NCBI RefSeq assembly: GCF_002327085.1
Contig: NZ_CP023429.1
Coordinates: 372,001 to 436,000, forward strand
Source: Neisseria weixii
Lineage (GTDB): Bacteria > Pseudomonadota > Gammaproteobacteria > Burkholderiales > Neisseriaceae
Reading direction: 5' to 3'
Length of the DNA stretch: 64,000 nucleotides
The notes under the pieces were generated by a model that made no database searches, was not told where the DNA came from, and worked only from the letters and a program-made list of their open reading frames with translations. The translations under genes were made by a program, and so were the position numbers. Shown here piece after piece: positions 11,951 through 20,487 of this stretch. The first letter of the stretch is position 1. Every line of letters starts with the position of its first letter.

Positions 11951-12436
11951 TATGTTATTGGCGGCATCGCATTCAACCGGTAAAAATGTAATTATTGCGT
12001 TAAATTTTAAGAGCCGATAGGTTGTCTGAATCCATTCATAACGTGGGGTATGATAATCAGTATGAGATTAAATATTTGTATTTAAAATAGAATAAAAGTT
12101 TATTTGGATGATTATCCTATTTATTTGATTTAATTTTTCGTAAAAATGCTGCTGTTGGCTGTGCTTTGTGTCACACTGTATGGGTCATGATAGACGATAG
12201 TTCCGGCTGAATATCAAGAGGTTAAAGCTGTTGTAAGATTAAAATTTAAATAGAAAATAATAATCTATCCTATAGTTTTAATAGCTAAATTATTCATGTA
12301 TAGTCTGTATCATCGTAACAAACAGCAACGGGCGGCAGTCATCTCCGACCATGATAATAAAAGTCATCAAAGCAGCTTAAACTGAGCCTGCTTTAAAAGA
12401 TTTCCATTCAATAACGTAATACCAAGGAGCAAAACC
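11951..12436. other. AT-rich gap between gyrB and katA
   Basis: No gene is visible in these 486 bases. The stretch is AT-rich with several ATAG/CTAT tetrads around 12250-12284, which recall the pieces of an OxyR site, but the spacing does not fit the consensus. It must contain the katA promoter. Confidence 0.5.
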
Positions 12437-13945
12437 ATGAATAAATGCCCTGTAAACCATTTGACTATGAGCAACGGTGCGCCGGTAGCCGACAATCAAA
12501 ACAGTCTGACCGCAGGGCCGCGCGGTCCGTTGCTGGTACAGGATTTGTGGCTGAATGAAAAATTGGCCGACTTTGTACGCGAAGTCATCCCTGAGCGCCG
12601 TATGCATGCCAAGGGTAGCGGTGCATTCGGCACCTTTACTGTGACCAATGATATCACCCGATATACCCGTGCCTCTATTTTTAGCGAAGTTGGCAAGAAA
12701 ACTGAAATGTTTGCCCGTTTTACCACCGTTGCCGGTGAGCGTGGCGCGGCCGACGCCGAGCGCGATATTCGTGGTTTTGCTTTAAAATTCTATACGGATG
12801 AAGGCAACTGGGATATGGTGGGCAACAATACGCCGGTATTCTTTTTGCGCGACCCACGCAAATTTCCAGATTTGAACAAGGCGGTTAAGCGTGACCCGCG
12901 CACCAATATGCGTTCTGCCACCAACAATTGGGATTTTTGGACTTTATTGCCGGAAGCTTTCCACCAAGTAACCATCGTGATGTCGGATCGCGGTATTCCT
13001 AAATCGTATCGTCATATGCATGGTTTTGGTTCGCATACTTACAGCTTCTGGAACAAAGCCGGCGAGCGTTTCTGGGTGAAATTCCACTTCCGTACCCAAC
13101 AAGGTATTGAAAATCTGACCGATGAAGAAGCGGAAAAAATAATTGGCCAAGACCGTGAAAGCCATCAACGCGACCTGTATGAAGCGATTGAACGTGGCGA
13201 ATTCCCGAAATGGAAAATGTATGTGCAAATCATGCCGGAAGCCGAAGCGGAAAAAGTGCCGTACCATCCGTTTGACTTGACTAAAGTATGGCCGAAAGGT
13301 GATTACCCGCTGATTGAAGTAGGTGAGTTTGAGCTGAATAAAAACCCTGAAAACTTCTTTGCTGATGTAGAACAATCCGCGTTTGCGCCAAGCAACTTGG
13401 TTCCGGGCATTGGTGTTTCTCCAGACAAAATGTTGCAAGCACGTTTGGTTAACTATGCGGATGCACAACGCTACCGTTTGGGCGTCAACCGTAATCAAAT
13501 TCCGGTGAACGCACCGCGTTGTCCGGTACACAGCAATGCCCGTGACGGTTTGACCCGCGTGGACGGCAATTACGGCAGCTTGAAACACTACGAACCAAAC
13601 AGCTTTGGTGTATGGCAAGAGCAACCTGATTTTGCCGAACCGCCTTTGAAAATTAATGGCGATGCCGACCACTGGAATTTCCGTGAAGATGATGCGGATT
13701 ATTTCAGCCAGCCACGTGCGCTGTTTAACTTGATGAGTGATGTTCAAAAACAAGCCTTGTTCAGCAACACTGCCGCGGCTATGGGCGATGCGGAGGATTT
13801 CATCAAACACCGCCACATCCGCAACTGCTTTATGTGTGACCCTGCTTACGGCGAAGGCGTTGCCAAAGCTTTGGGCATGACCGTTGCCGAGGCACAAGCC
13901 GCCCGCGCGACCGACCCTGCGTTGGGTCAGCCGGGTTTGCTGTAA
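12437..13945 (+). CDS. katA: Catalase KatA
   Basis: Monofunctional haem catalase of the small-subunit type, 502 residues, converting hydrogen peroxide to water and oxygen in the cytoplasm. The distal histidine lies in [12 protein letters not shown] and the haem-ligand tyrosine in [31 protein letters not shown] is also typical. AAGGAGC precedes the ATG. It is a single-gene unit ending in a DUS terminator. In pathogenic Neisseria katA is under OxyR; a clear OxyR site could not be shown here. Confidence 0.97.
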   Translation: MNKCPVNHLTMSNGAPVADNQNSLTAGPRGPLLVQDLWLNEKLADFVREVIPERRMHAKGSGAFGTFTVTNDITRYTRASIFSEVGKKTEMFARFTTVAGERGAADAERDIRGFALKFYTDEGNWDMVGNNTPVFFLRDPRKFPDLNKAVKRDPRTNMRSATNNWDFWTLLPEAFHQVTIVMSDRGIPKSYRHMHGFGSHTYSFWNKAGERFWVKFHFRTQQGIENLTDEEAEKIIGQDRESHQRDLYEAIERGEFPKWKMYVQIMPEAEAEKVPYHPFDLTKVWPKGDYPLIEVGEFELNKNPENFFADVEQSAFAPSNLVPGIGVSPDKMLQARLVNYADAQRYRLGVNRNQIPVNAPRCPVHSNARDGLTRVDGNYGSLKHYEPNSFGVWQEQPDFAEPPLKINGDADHWNFREDDADYFSQPRALFNLMSDVQKQALFSNTAAAMGDAEDFIKHRHIRNCFMCDPAYGEGVAKALGMTVAEAQAARATDPALGQPGLL

Positions 13946-14005
13946 TGTGGCTGGAAATCAGCGAGTGGATTATTCACTCAAAGCATGATTAAGTTTGATA
14001 TGAGT

Positions 14006-14035
14006 AAAGGCCGTCTGAATGTTCAGACGGCCTTT
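14006..14035. terminator. DUS inverted-repeat terminator after katA
   Basis: AAAGGCCGTCTGAA and TTCAGACGGCCTTTT meet with a very short loop and end in T residues; closes katA. Confidence 0.88.
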
Positions 14036-14149
14036 TGTTTTATAGAACAATTTTGATTAAATTATTTCTCGACATAAATCTAAAACCAATAAACCAATCC
14101 TAGTTACTCAATCTGTGCGTCAGCGATTTTGTGTGTTTTTAAAATATCT

Positions 14150-14413
14150 TTAAATTCGCCAAACGCGCCTAAATTGATTTGAATATTTTGTTTCTCTATA
14201 TAGATCATAATTTTTTGGTTTTGATGTTAGCAAACAAGCCAGAGACGCCTTTCGCCAATAGGTGTGCCCCAGGCCGAGATCATATTGGAACAACAAATGT
14301 TCTGCAACGAAGTGTCCAATCAGCGTCATATCGATATCGACCAAACAATTGGCACGAATTTTATTCGGTGAAGTTTGCTTGAGTGTGATGTTTCTGCTGC
14401 CGTTTTTCATCAT
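14150..14413 (-). CDS. Doubtful small hypothetical ORF
   Basis: An isolated 87-codon frame in the gap between katA and msrAB. No domain, signal peptide or membrane helix is evident and I do not recognise the family. It has no strong ribosome site and the surrounding DNA is AT-rich. It may be the remnant of a longer gene or a chance frame. Confidence 0.2.
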   Translation of the reverse strand: MMKNGSRNITLKQTSPNKIRANCLVDIDMTLIGHFVAEHLLFQYDLGLGHTYWRKASLACLLTSKPKNYDLYRETKYSNQFRRVWRI

Positions 14414-14517
14414 GCCATTGATTTAAAATAATTTTCTTAGATTTTTATATTGGTTTTAAATAGTTTTCAGGCCGTCTGAAACTTCAGGCGGCCTTGTATT
14501 TGAAGGTGAAAAAACGT

Positions 14518-15479
14518 TCAGACGGCCTCAACCAAATATTTCCATTCGCCGTAGCCTTCTTCATCCATTTTATCCAACGGGATAAAACGCAGACTGGTGC
14601 CGTTGATGCAGAAACGCAGGCCGCCTAGTGCTTGCGGGCCATCGGGAAAACGTGTCCCAAATGCGAATCGGCCGCTTTGCTGCGCACTTCGATGCGATGC
14701 ATATTGTGGCTTAAGTCTTCCAACATGGTAATGTGTTCAGGCACAATCGGTTTGGCGAAACTGGGCCAACCACAGCCGGAATCGAACTTATCTGCGGAGC
14801 TAAACAAAGGTTCGCCGCTGACAATATCGACATAAATACCCGGCTCGAACAGATGGTCGTAAGCGTGGGAAAACGGACGTTCGGTGCCACTTTGTTGGGT
14901 GACGTAATATTCCTCGTCGCTCAATTTTGCCCGAATTTCGCTTTCAGACGGCCTGCTGAATACACGCGGGGCGGCATTATCAGCAGATAAGGGTTTATAC
15001 GCCAAACGAATGTCGATGTGGCAATAGCCGTTGGGGTTTTTGCCCAAGTAATCTTGATGGTAGTCTTCGGCAGGGTAGAAATGCTGTAAAGGCTCGCATT
15101 CGACTACAATCGGTGCGGCGTGTTGTTGCTGCTCGGCGGCCAAGGCGGCGCGGATAGCTGCTTCATCGTCCGGCTTGGTATAATAAATGCCGGTGCGGTA
15201 TTGTTCGCCGACATCGTTGCCTTGACGGTTGAGCAAAGTCGGGTCGATGATGCGGAAATAGTATTGCAATATCTCGGCCAAGCTGATTTTTTCGTCGTCA
15301 AACACTACTTTCACCGCTTCGGCATGGCCGGTGTTGTGGTGGCAAACATCTTCGTAAGACGGATTTTCGGTACGGCCGTTGGCGTAGCCCGACACCGCTT
15401 CTACGACACCGTGAATGCGGCGGAAATAGGCTTCTACGCCCCAAAAGCAGCCGCCGGCCAGATAAATGGTGTGTGTCAT
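14518..15479 (-). CDS. msrAB: Peptide methionine sulfoxide reductase MsrA/MsrB fusion, frameshifted
   Basis: Bifunctional repair enzyme reducing both epimers of methionine sulfoxide. MsrA comes first (catalytic Cys in AGGCFWG, residue 11), then MsrB with CGWPSF and the catalytic Cys in RFCINGTSL. The pathogenic Neisseria protein PilB has an extra N-terminal thioredoxin domain and signal; this version has neither, so it is probably cytosolic. The frame breaks at GGG 14644-14646; one more G restores the MsrB C-terminus, ending VEAV-stop inside an uptake sequence. I start at 15479, seven bases after GGAG, rather than at the ATG two codons upstream. Confidence 0.92.
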
Positions 15480-15621
15480 TGTCATTCTCCGTTTGGAATT
15501 GAATGGCTTATATATATAAGGGCATTCCCTAAAATTCCTATTCGTTTTACAATTGCGGGCTATTCTTAAATTGGTGCCGAACTCATCAGGCCGTCTGAAA
15601 GCTCATGAAAGCTTATTTATT

Positions 15622-16701
15622 ATGTCCATCGCTGACCCCAAACGAATTTTAATCATCAAATTGCGCCATCATGGCGACGTGTTGCTGACCACGCCGGTGG
15701 TGGCCGCCATCAAACAGCGTTTTCCCGATTGCGAAGTCGACATGCTGGTGTATCGGGAAACTGCCGACATCATCCGCGACAATCCCGAGATTACACATAT
15801 TTTCAGCGTGGCCCGCGCGTGGAAAAAGCAAGGTCTGAAGGCGCAAATCAAACATGAAACCGATTTGTTCAAACAGCTTAAAGCGCGTCGTTATGATTGG
15901 GCATTTAACCTGTCCGACCAATGGCGCACGGCGTTTATTGCCAAATTTTGCACCGAATGTAGCGCGACTTTGGCTTATGGAAAGCGCGATAATGCGGCAT
16001 GGCGGTTTTCCCATGATTTTATCAATCCTGATTTGGATGTGAACCATCATGTGATCGAGCGGCATTTGGCGGTGTTGCCGCCACTGATGGCGCGTGAAGA
16101 TTGCGGCGAAGCGAAAGTGCTGCTCACCATCAGTGATGAAGCGCGGCAAAGTTGGGAGAACAAATTACGCCAACAAGGCTGGCGTGGCGAAGATTATGTG
16201 TTGGTGCATCCCGGTTCGCGTTGGTTGTTTAAATGCTGGGAAGACGGTAAAAATGCGGCAGTGGTACAGCTTTTGCTTAATCACGGCTGCCATGTGGTGC
16301 TCACCGCCGCGCCTGATGAAACCGAACGCAAAATGCTGGATGAGATTTTAGGCCGTCTGAATATTCCTGCCGGTGTGAAGGTATGGGATATGGGCGGTAA
16401 ACTCAACCTGCGGGAACTTGCCGCTGCAATCGACGGCGCTCAATTGTTTTTCGGCGTCGATTCCGCACCTATGCACATTGCGGCAGCCTTGGATAAGCTA
16501 CAAGTTGCTCTGTTCGGCTCGACATGGGTTGGCCGTTGGCGGCCGTATTCGGAACAGGCTGAAGTGGTGTGGGCAGGCGATTTCGGCGAATTACCGCACC
16601 CGGAAAGCATTAATACGGATGACAAAGCGCGTTTGCTCGGTGCGATTCCTTTGGAAGTAGTGTGGGAAAAAATCGCGGCAAAATTGGGCTTGCCGCGCTA
16701 G
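15622..16701 (+). CDS. rfaQ: Lipopolysaccharide heptosyltransferase, WaaQ/RfaQ type
   Basis: Glycosyltransferase family 9 enzyme of 359 residues that adds heptose to the inner core of lipo-oligosaccharide. The N-terminus RILIIKLRHHGDVLLTTPVV is the ADP-heptose transferase signature, closest to the WaaQ (heptosyltransferase III) branch because NLSDQWRTA follows. VHPGSRW and FGVDSAPMHIAAAL form the nucleotide-sugar site. The start at 15622 (MSIADPKRIL) precedes the conserved part by few residues. It is a single gene closed by a DUS hairpin. The acceptor in this species is unknown. Confidence 0.85.
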   Translation: MSIADPKRILIIKLRHHGDVLLTTPVVAAIKQRFPDCEVDMLVYRETADIIRDNPEITHIFSVARAWKKQGLKAQIKHETDLFKQLKARRYDWAFNLSDQWRTAFIAKFCTECSATLAYGKRDNAAWRFSHDFINPDLDVNHHVIERHLAVLPPLMAREDCGEAKVLLTISDEARQSWENKLRQQGWRGEDYVLVHPGSRWLFKCWEDGKNAAVVQLLLNHGCHVVLTAAPDETERKMLDEILGRLNIPAGVKVWDMGGKLNLRELAAAIDGAQLFFGVDSAPMHIAAALDKLQVALFGSTWVGRWRPYSEQAEVVWAGDFGELPHPESINTDDKARLLGAIPLEVVWEKIAAKLGLPR

Positions 16702-16721
16702 CCAGTATTTTGAGAACCAAC

Positions 16722-16747
16722 AGGCCGTCTGAATATTCAGACGGCCT
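16722..16747. terminator. DUS inverted-repeat terminator
   Basis: A perfect 26-base palindrome of two uptake sequences (AGGCCGTCTGAAT and complement). A MITE begins exactly at its right end. Confidence 0.85.
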
Positions 16748-16890
16748 GAGACCTTTGCAAAACCCTATCTTTGGCACATTTCTTCGTTGCGCGCTGCTCG
16801 AAAGCTTGCCTATCTTCATGGTAGGTCTTCGCTTTCTGCGCTGCGACAACGTTGAACTGTACTCAAACCTAGGGTTTTACAAAGGTCTCA
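16747..16890 (+). mobile_element. MITE-like element with IS5-type ends (copy 2)
   Basis: A 144-bp gene-free element with ends TGAGACCTTTGCAAAACCC and its inverted complement GGGTTTTACAAAGGTCTCA. GCC flanks both sides, a likely 3-bp target duplication. It matches the copies at 2842-2983 and 25284-25424 and shares terminal sequence with the IS5-family element at 47105-48246. Confidence 0.85.
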
Positions 16891-16902
16891 GCCTGTTGAG
16901 TT

Positions 16903-17247
16903 TCAGCGATCTTTCTCAAAACCGATATACGATTCGCCGCGCTGTTTACGTCCGCGCCATTCTTGGCGTAATGAGCCGTTGTTACTGCTGTTGCATTTAT
17001 CCGAAGCGGTGGGTGCGTCTTGTTCCCATTGCCACGTCATTTGGCTGCCGTTGCTGCCAATCGGGTAAGAGCCGCGCAAACCGATAAAGCTGCCTTGATC
17101 GGCGATTTGGGTATGGGAAACAGGCTTGCCGTTGATTTTGGTGCGCGAGCTTTCTACGCCGCTTTTGAGTTCGCCGTAGATTTTCACTTCGGCATACGCC
17201 AGAGTGGGCAGGAGCAGGGCGGTTAGGATAAAGGCGGTGGATTTCAT
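16903..17247 (-). pseudogene. Porin gene, N-terminal remnant
   Basis: The first about 114 residues of a Gram-negative trimeric porin: signal peptide MKSTAFILTALLLPTLAYA, then EVKIYGELKSGVESSRTKING, the typical first beta strand of neisserial porins (compare DVTLYGTIKAGVETSRS). A full porin is about 350 residues. The frame stops just before the MITE at 16747-16890, and no porin sequence is seen beyond it, so the 3' two-thirds is lost, probably through a rearrangement linked to the element. Single-base errors cannot explain the loss. Confidence 0.7.
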
Positions 17248-17347
17248 GATTTGCCTTTCGGGTGAAAAAAAATAAGATGGGGTAAGTATAACCGACTTGG
17301 CTGTAAAAGAATGACGGTTCAGTAAAGACCGTCTGAAAGGAAATGAT

Positions 17348-18154
17348 ATGGCTCACACAATCCGCGCTGCCGCCGTGCAGATGGTTTCCACTACTGACCC
17401 CGATACCAATATCCAAACCATGCGCCGTTTGGTCAAAGAAGCCGCCGAAAAAGGGGCTGATTGGGTGTTGCTGCCGGAATACTGGCCGGTTATGGGGCAG
17501 CAGGATACCGATAAAATTGCTTTTGCCGAAACATTGGGCGAAGGCAAACTTCAGACGGCCTTAAGTGAGGCCGCACGTGAAAACCGGGTGGTTTTGTTCG
17601 GTGGCACCATTCCTTTAACCAGCGATGAAGACGGTAAAGTGATGAACACCATGCTGGCTTACGGCCGCGACGGCCGGTCTTTGACGCATTACCACAAAAT
17701 GCACTTGTTCGGCTTTTCCGGCTTGGGCGAACGCTATGCCGAAGCCGGCACCATCACTGCGGGCAAGGAAGTGCCTGATTGGCAGGTGGACGGCATGGGT
17801 GTGGCAGCGGGCGTCTGCTACGATTTGCGTTTCCCCGAATTTTTCCGCATGCAGGCGCCGTTTGACGTATTGCTGCTGCCCGCGGCTTTTACCTACACCA
17901 CCGGCGCGGCACATTGGGAATTACTGTTACGCACGCGGGCAGTAGAAAACCAATGTTACGTTGTTGCTTCGGCTCAAGGCGGTAAACATGAAAGCGGACG
18001 GCGCACCTTTGGTCACAGTATGATTATCGACCCGTGGGGCGAAGTGCTGGCTGTGTTGCCGGAAGGTGAAGGTGTAGTGGCGGCGGATTTGGATGCGGGC
18101 CGTCTGAACAGCGTGCGTACGCGCTTACCGGCTTTGCAGCACCGTTTGCTTTAA
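17348..18154 (+). CDS. Carbon-nitrogen hydrolase family amidase (Nit1-like)
   Basis: Nitrilase-superfamily amidase, 268 residues. The catalytic Glu-Lys-Cys triad is visible: E44 (LLPEYW), K117 (YHKMHLF) and C157 (GVCYDLRFPE). Closest in type to the Nit1/YafV group, which hydrolyses deaminated glutathione as metabolite repair, but substrate assignment is by family resemblance only. It is followed by a DUS terminator, then ruvC. Confidence 0.85.
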   Translation: MAHTIRAAAVQMVSTTDPDTNIQTMRRLVKEAAEKGADWVLLPEYWPVMGQQDTDKIAFAETLGEGKLQTALSEAARENRVVLFGGTIPLTSDEDGKVMNTMLAYGRDGRSLTHYHKMHLFGFSGLGERYAEAGTITAGKEVPDWQVDGMGVAAGVCYDLRFPEFFRMQAPFDVLLLPAAFTYTTGAAHWELLLRTRAVENQCYVVASAQGGKHESGRRTFGHSMIIDPWGEVLAVLPEGEGVVAADLDAGRLNSVRTRLPALQHRLL

Positions 18155-18156
18155 AT

Positions 18157-18190
18157 AAAAAAGGCCGTCTGAAACCGATTCAGACGGCTT
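18157..18190. terminator. DUS inverted-repeat terminator
   Basis: AAAGGCCGTCTGAA and TTCAGACGGCTT form a hairpin between the amidase gene and ruvC. Confidence 0.8.
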
Positions 18191-18209
18191 GTTTTCCAAC
18201 TTGAATCCA

Positions 18210-18751
18210 ATGAATAAAAAAACATCCGCATTTTAGGCATTGACCCCGGCAGCCGCATAACCGGCTTTGGCGTGATTGACGTATATGGCCGTGAACACAG
18301 CTACGTTGCTTCCGGCTGCATCAAAACCATTCCCGGTGACGAACTGGCCGGACGCATCGGCGTGATTTGCGAACACATCAATGAAATCATTGATGTGTAC
18401 CAACCGAATCAAACCGCCATCGAACAAGTGTTTGTAAACGTCAATCCGGCAGCCACGCTGATGCTCGGTCAGGCGCGCGGTGCGGTGATTGCGGCCATGG
18501 TGCTGCGTGGTTTGCCGGTGTATGAATACACGGCGTTGCAGGTAAAACAGGCGGTGGTCGGGCAGGGCAAAGCAGCGAAAGAGCAGGTACAGCATATGGT
18601 GGTGCAGATGCTGGGGTTGTCGGGTACGCCGCAAGCCGATGCGGCCGACGGTTTGGCCGTGGCGCTCACCCATGCGCTGCGCAATCATGGTTTGTCCAAT
18701 CAAATCAACCGCAACGGTTTGCAGATTAAGGGCGGGCGGTTTCATGGTTGA
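18210..18751 (+). CDS. ruvC: Holliday junction endodeoxyribonuclease RuvC, frameshifted
   Basis: Resolvase that cuts Holliday junctions with RuvAB. After correction the protein starts [22 protein letters not shown], with the first catalytic Asp in GIDPGSR, E in IEQVFVN, and D in [14 protein letters not shown]. The frame breaks in the A run 18216-18222 directly after the start codon; one more A gives the full protein of 180 residues. It is a homopolymer error in all likelihood, though a long A run near a start codon could in principle slip in vivo. Confidence 0.93.
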
Positions 18752-19359
18752 GGCCGTCTGAAAAGATTGGATGTTTTCTGAAACCATATGAAACCATATA
18801 AGTGAGACTTTAATGTTAAACCATAGTTATGACAGGCGAAGCTTAAAAGCAGGCAAAAGAAAGGCGGCGCAGTTGCAGGTTCGGTCTCCGGGCGGATTTC
18901 CCTCACAGCGCAGAATTTTGGCAGCAGGCTTGAAGTCGCTGTCTTTGGGTAGCTCAAACAACGAACCTTTTATCCTGCCAAAATCCTGCTTCTTATTAAA
19001 TTAAAGCAAGAAAAATTGGCATGTACGGCAGCACCAGACGGCCTGAAAGTGTCTCAAATCGCAAATTGCGGATTTTACAAACCTGCTGAAATTAAAGTAA
19101 TACTTATTGATATCAATAAGTTAATTAGAAGCTGAAATCAGTTTGAAACTTTTATTATTTTTATTATTTTTTTCCTAACAAATCAGGAACAAGATCTGTT
19201 TTTTAGTTTCGAGTTCCTGATTAAATTTGTTTATTATTTTTATTGAAGGGGAGCATCATGTACGTTTTAGCAATGAAGACTTAACACGTGTCCAAGGCAC
19301 TTTCGGTGTGATCGGTCAAGTGCGGGTTATTTAGTCGAACAGCAAATCAGCGGCGATAA
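18752..19359. other. Region without a confident gene, with inverted repeats
   Basis: About 600 bases hold no convincing gene. A 63-codon frame at 18813-19004 is open but unlike any family I know. Two dyads stand out: a perfect 20-base palindrome at 19102-19121 and a 10-base stem (AATCAGGAAC, 19181-19190, with GTTCCTGATT, 19213-19222). The stretch from 19090 to 19256 looks like an AT-rich promoter region in front of decayed genes. Confidence 0.4.
19102..19121. promoter_or_regulatory. Perfect 20-bp palindrome
   Basis: ACTTATTGAT followed directly by ATCAATAAGT is a perfect dyad, likely an operator by form. Its core TTGATATCAA resembles two FNR half-sites without the usual four-base spacer, so FNR binding is not expected. 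It lies upstream of decayed genes. Confidence 0.4.
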
Positions 19360-19509
19360 ATTTTCTCCGGCAAGCTTGCCACTTATGCTGCCGGAGGAGC
19401 AGTTGCAGGCGGAACCGCAGAGCCGATGGGGCATCTGGAGTTTCAACGGTACTTGCGGGTGGCAGCATCCGCGGTGTGGCAGGCAGACAAGGTTGGTAAT
19501 GAACCGTGA
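19360..19509 (+). pseudogene. C-terminal remnant of an unknown protein
   Basis: The frame ATYAAGGAVAGGTAEPMG continuing to AVWQADKVGNEP-stop lacks a start codon and opens after a stop at 19357-19359. The Gly/Ala-rich segment recalls the ends of secreted toxin or haemagglutinin-like proteins, but I cannot name the family. Its stop codon touches the next remnant, an operon-like arrangement. Confidence 0.35.
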
Positions 19510-19749
19510 AAAATAATCAGAGCAAGCTTTACTGTTTTGCTGGCAGTAGGCTGGGGCATATTGTAACTGTGCAACCGCCGTATCGAGAATCCCACATCGG
19601 GTGACGTGATTTTGATCATGGCAGCCATCGCTGTTTGGACTGTCCCCGTTCCTCAAACATCCCGGCAGAAAATTTTCTGTTCGCTGACTTATGGTGCCAT
19701 ATTCTTCTGCTATGCGGCAGTTTATCTGGCAGGAAAATACGGTATCTGA
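19507..19749 (+). pseudogene. Remnant of a small two-helix membrane protein
   Basis: One frame reads KIIRASFTVLLAVGWGIL, stop, then LCNRRIENPTSGDVILIMAA and on to FFCYAAVYLAGKYGI-stop. The start codon position reads TGA and an in-frame TAA lies at 19564-19566, so the gene is dead in two places; neither is a homopolymer event. Two hydrophobic helices are evident. The original was probably about 80 residues; function unknown. Confidence 0.45.
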
Positions 19750-20010
19750 CTTTACCCTGCTGTCAGCGGCAAAGCGCAAGCTGCACATTTCTTAATTGCC
19801 CATTGTTTCAGACGGCCTGAAAGGCCGCCTGAACGTATTTTCGACAGGCGTTTGTTTCGGTGGCTGCCTGTCATCATCCAAGACCGTGTATTCAGCATTC
19901 TGAAAAAGAGCGATATCAGACGCAACGGCGATTGATTTCAAACAGTTTGCTGTCAGGATTGTGCAAATACACTGATTTGAGTGCGTCCGACGCGCACATG
20001 CCATGGCTAC

Positions 20011-20112
20011 TATAGTGAATTGAAATAAGAAAGGTACAAGGCGGCAAGGCGGAGACAGTACAGATAGTACGGCAAAGCTGCAGCCAACGAATATTTCAAT
20101 TCACTATTATAG
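20011..20112. mobile_element. Correia-like (NEMIS-type) repeat element
   Basis: About 102 bp bounded by TATAGTGAATTGAAATA and its inverted complement TATTTCAATTCACTATTATA. The interior GACAGTACAGATAGTACGG closely matches the core of the Correia element (GACAGTACAAATAGTACGG), but the outer repeat TATAGTGAATTGAAATA differs from the meningococcal TATAGTGGATTAACAAAA. It appears to be a species-specific variant at TA target sites. Confidence 0.75.
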
Positions 20113-20128
20113 ATATAACAGCCATTTA

Positions 20129-20482
20129 TGTCGTGAAACCGCACCGCAAAGTCGGGCAGGTTAATTTGGAAAAATGTTTTTCCGAATGGAGCGGTGAAAA
20201 GCGTGAAGCTGTGTTGAAACGCCATTTTCAGCACATGGCCAAGCTGATGTTTGAGTACGGTCTTTATTGGTATGCGCCGGCAGAGAGGTTGCGCGGTTTT
20301 GTACGCTATGAAAACAAGCATTATCTGGATGATGTGCTGGCATCGGGAGAAAAAGTGATTTTGCTTTATCCGCACTTTACGGCGTTTGAAATGGCGGTGT
20401 ACACGCTCAATCACAATGTACACCGCTATTTACATCAGTAAAAACAAAGCGATGAAAGGTAGATTCTAAAAGGCCGTCATGG
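20129..20482 (+). pseudogene. Truncated copy of the lpxL acyltransferase gene
   Basis: Nearly identical to 22941-23300 of the intact acyltransferase gene: VVKPHRKVGQVNLEKCFSEW through ILLYPHFTAFEMAVYTLN is shared. It lacks the first 32 codons, diverges after YTLN, hits a stop, and a weak match continues to AGGCCGTC at 20470-20480. It therefore has no start and no C-terminal half. Together with the intact copy it flanks the TonB receptor gene as a direct repeat. Confidence 0.85.
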
Positions 20483-20487
20483 GATTT

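Noticed and set aside
12250..12284. OxyR operator before katA
   Set aside because: ATAG/CTAT tetrads are present but spacing does not follow ATAG-N7-CTAT, so I do not list it as a site.
12944..13897. 317-codon frame opposite katA
   Set aside because: Fully inside katA on the antisense strand with no ribosome site or family match; katA is certain.
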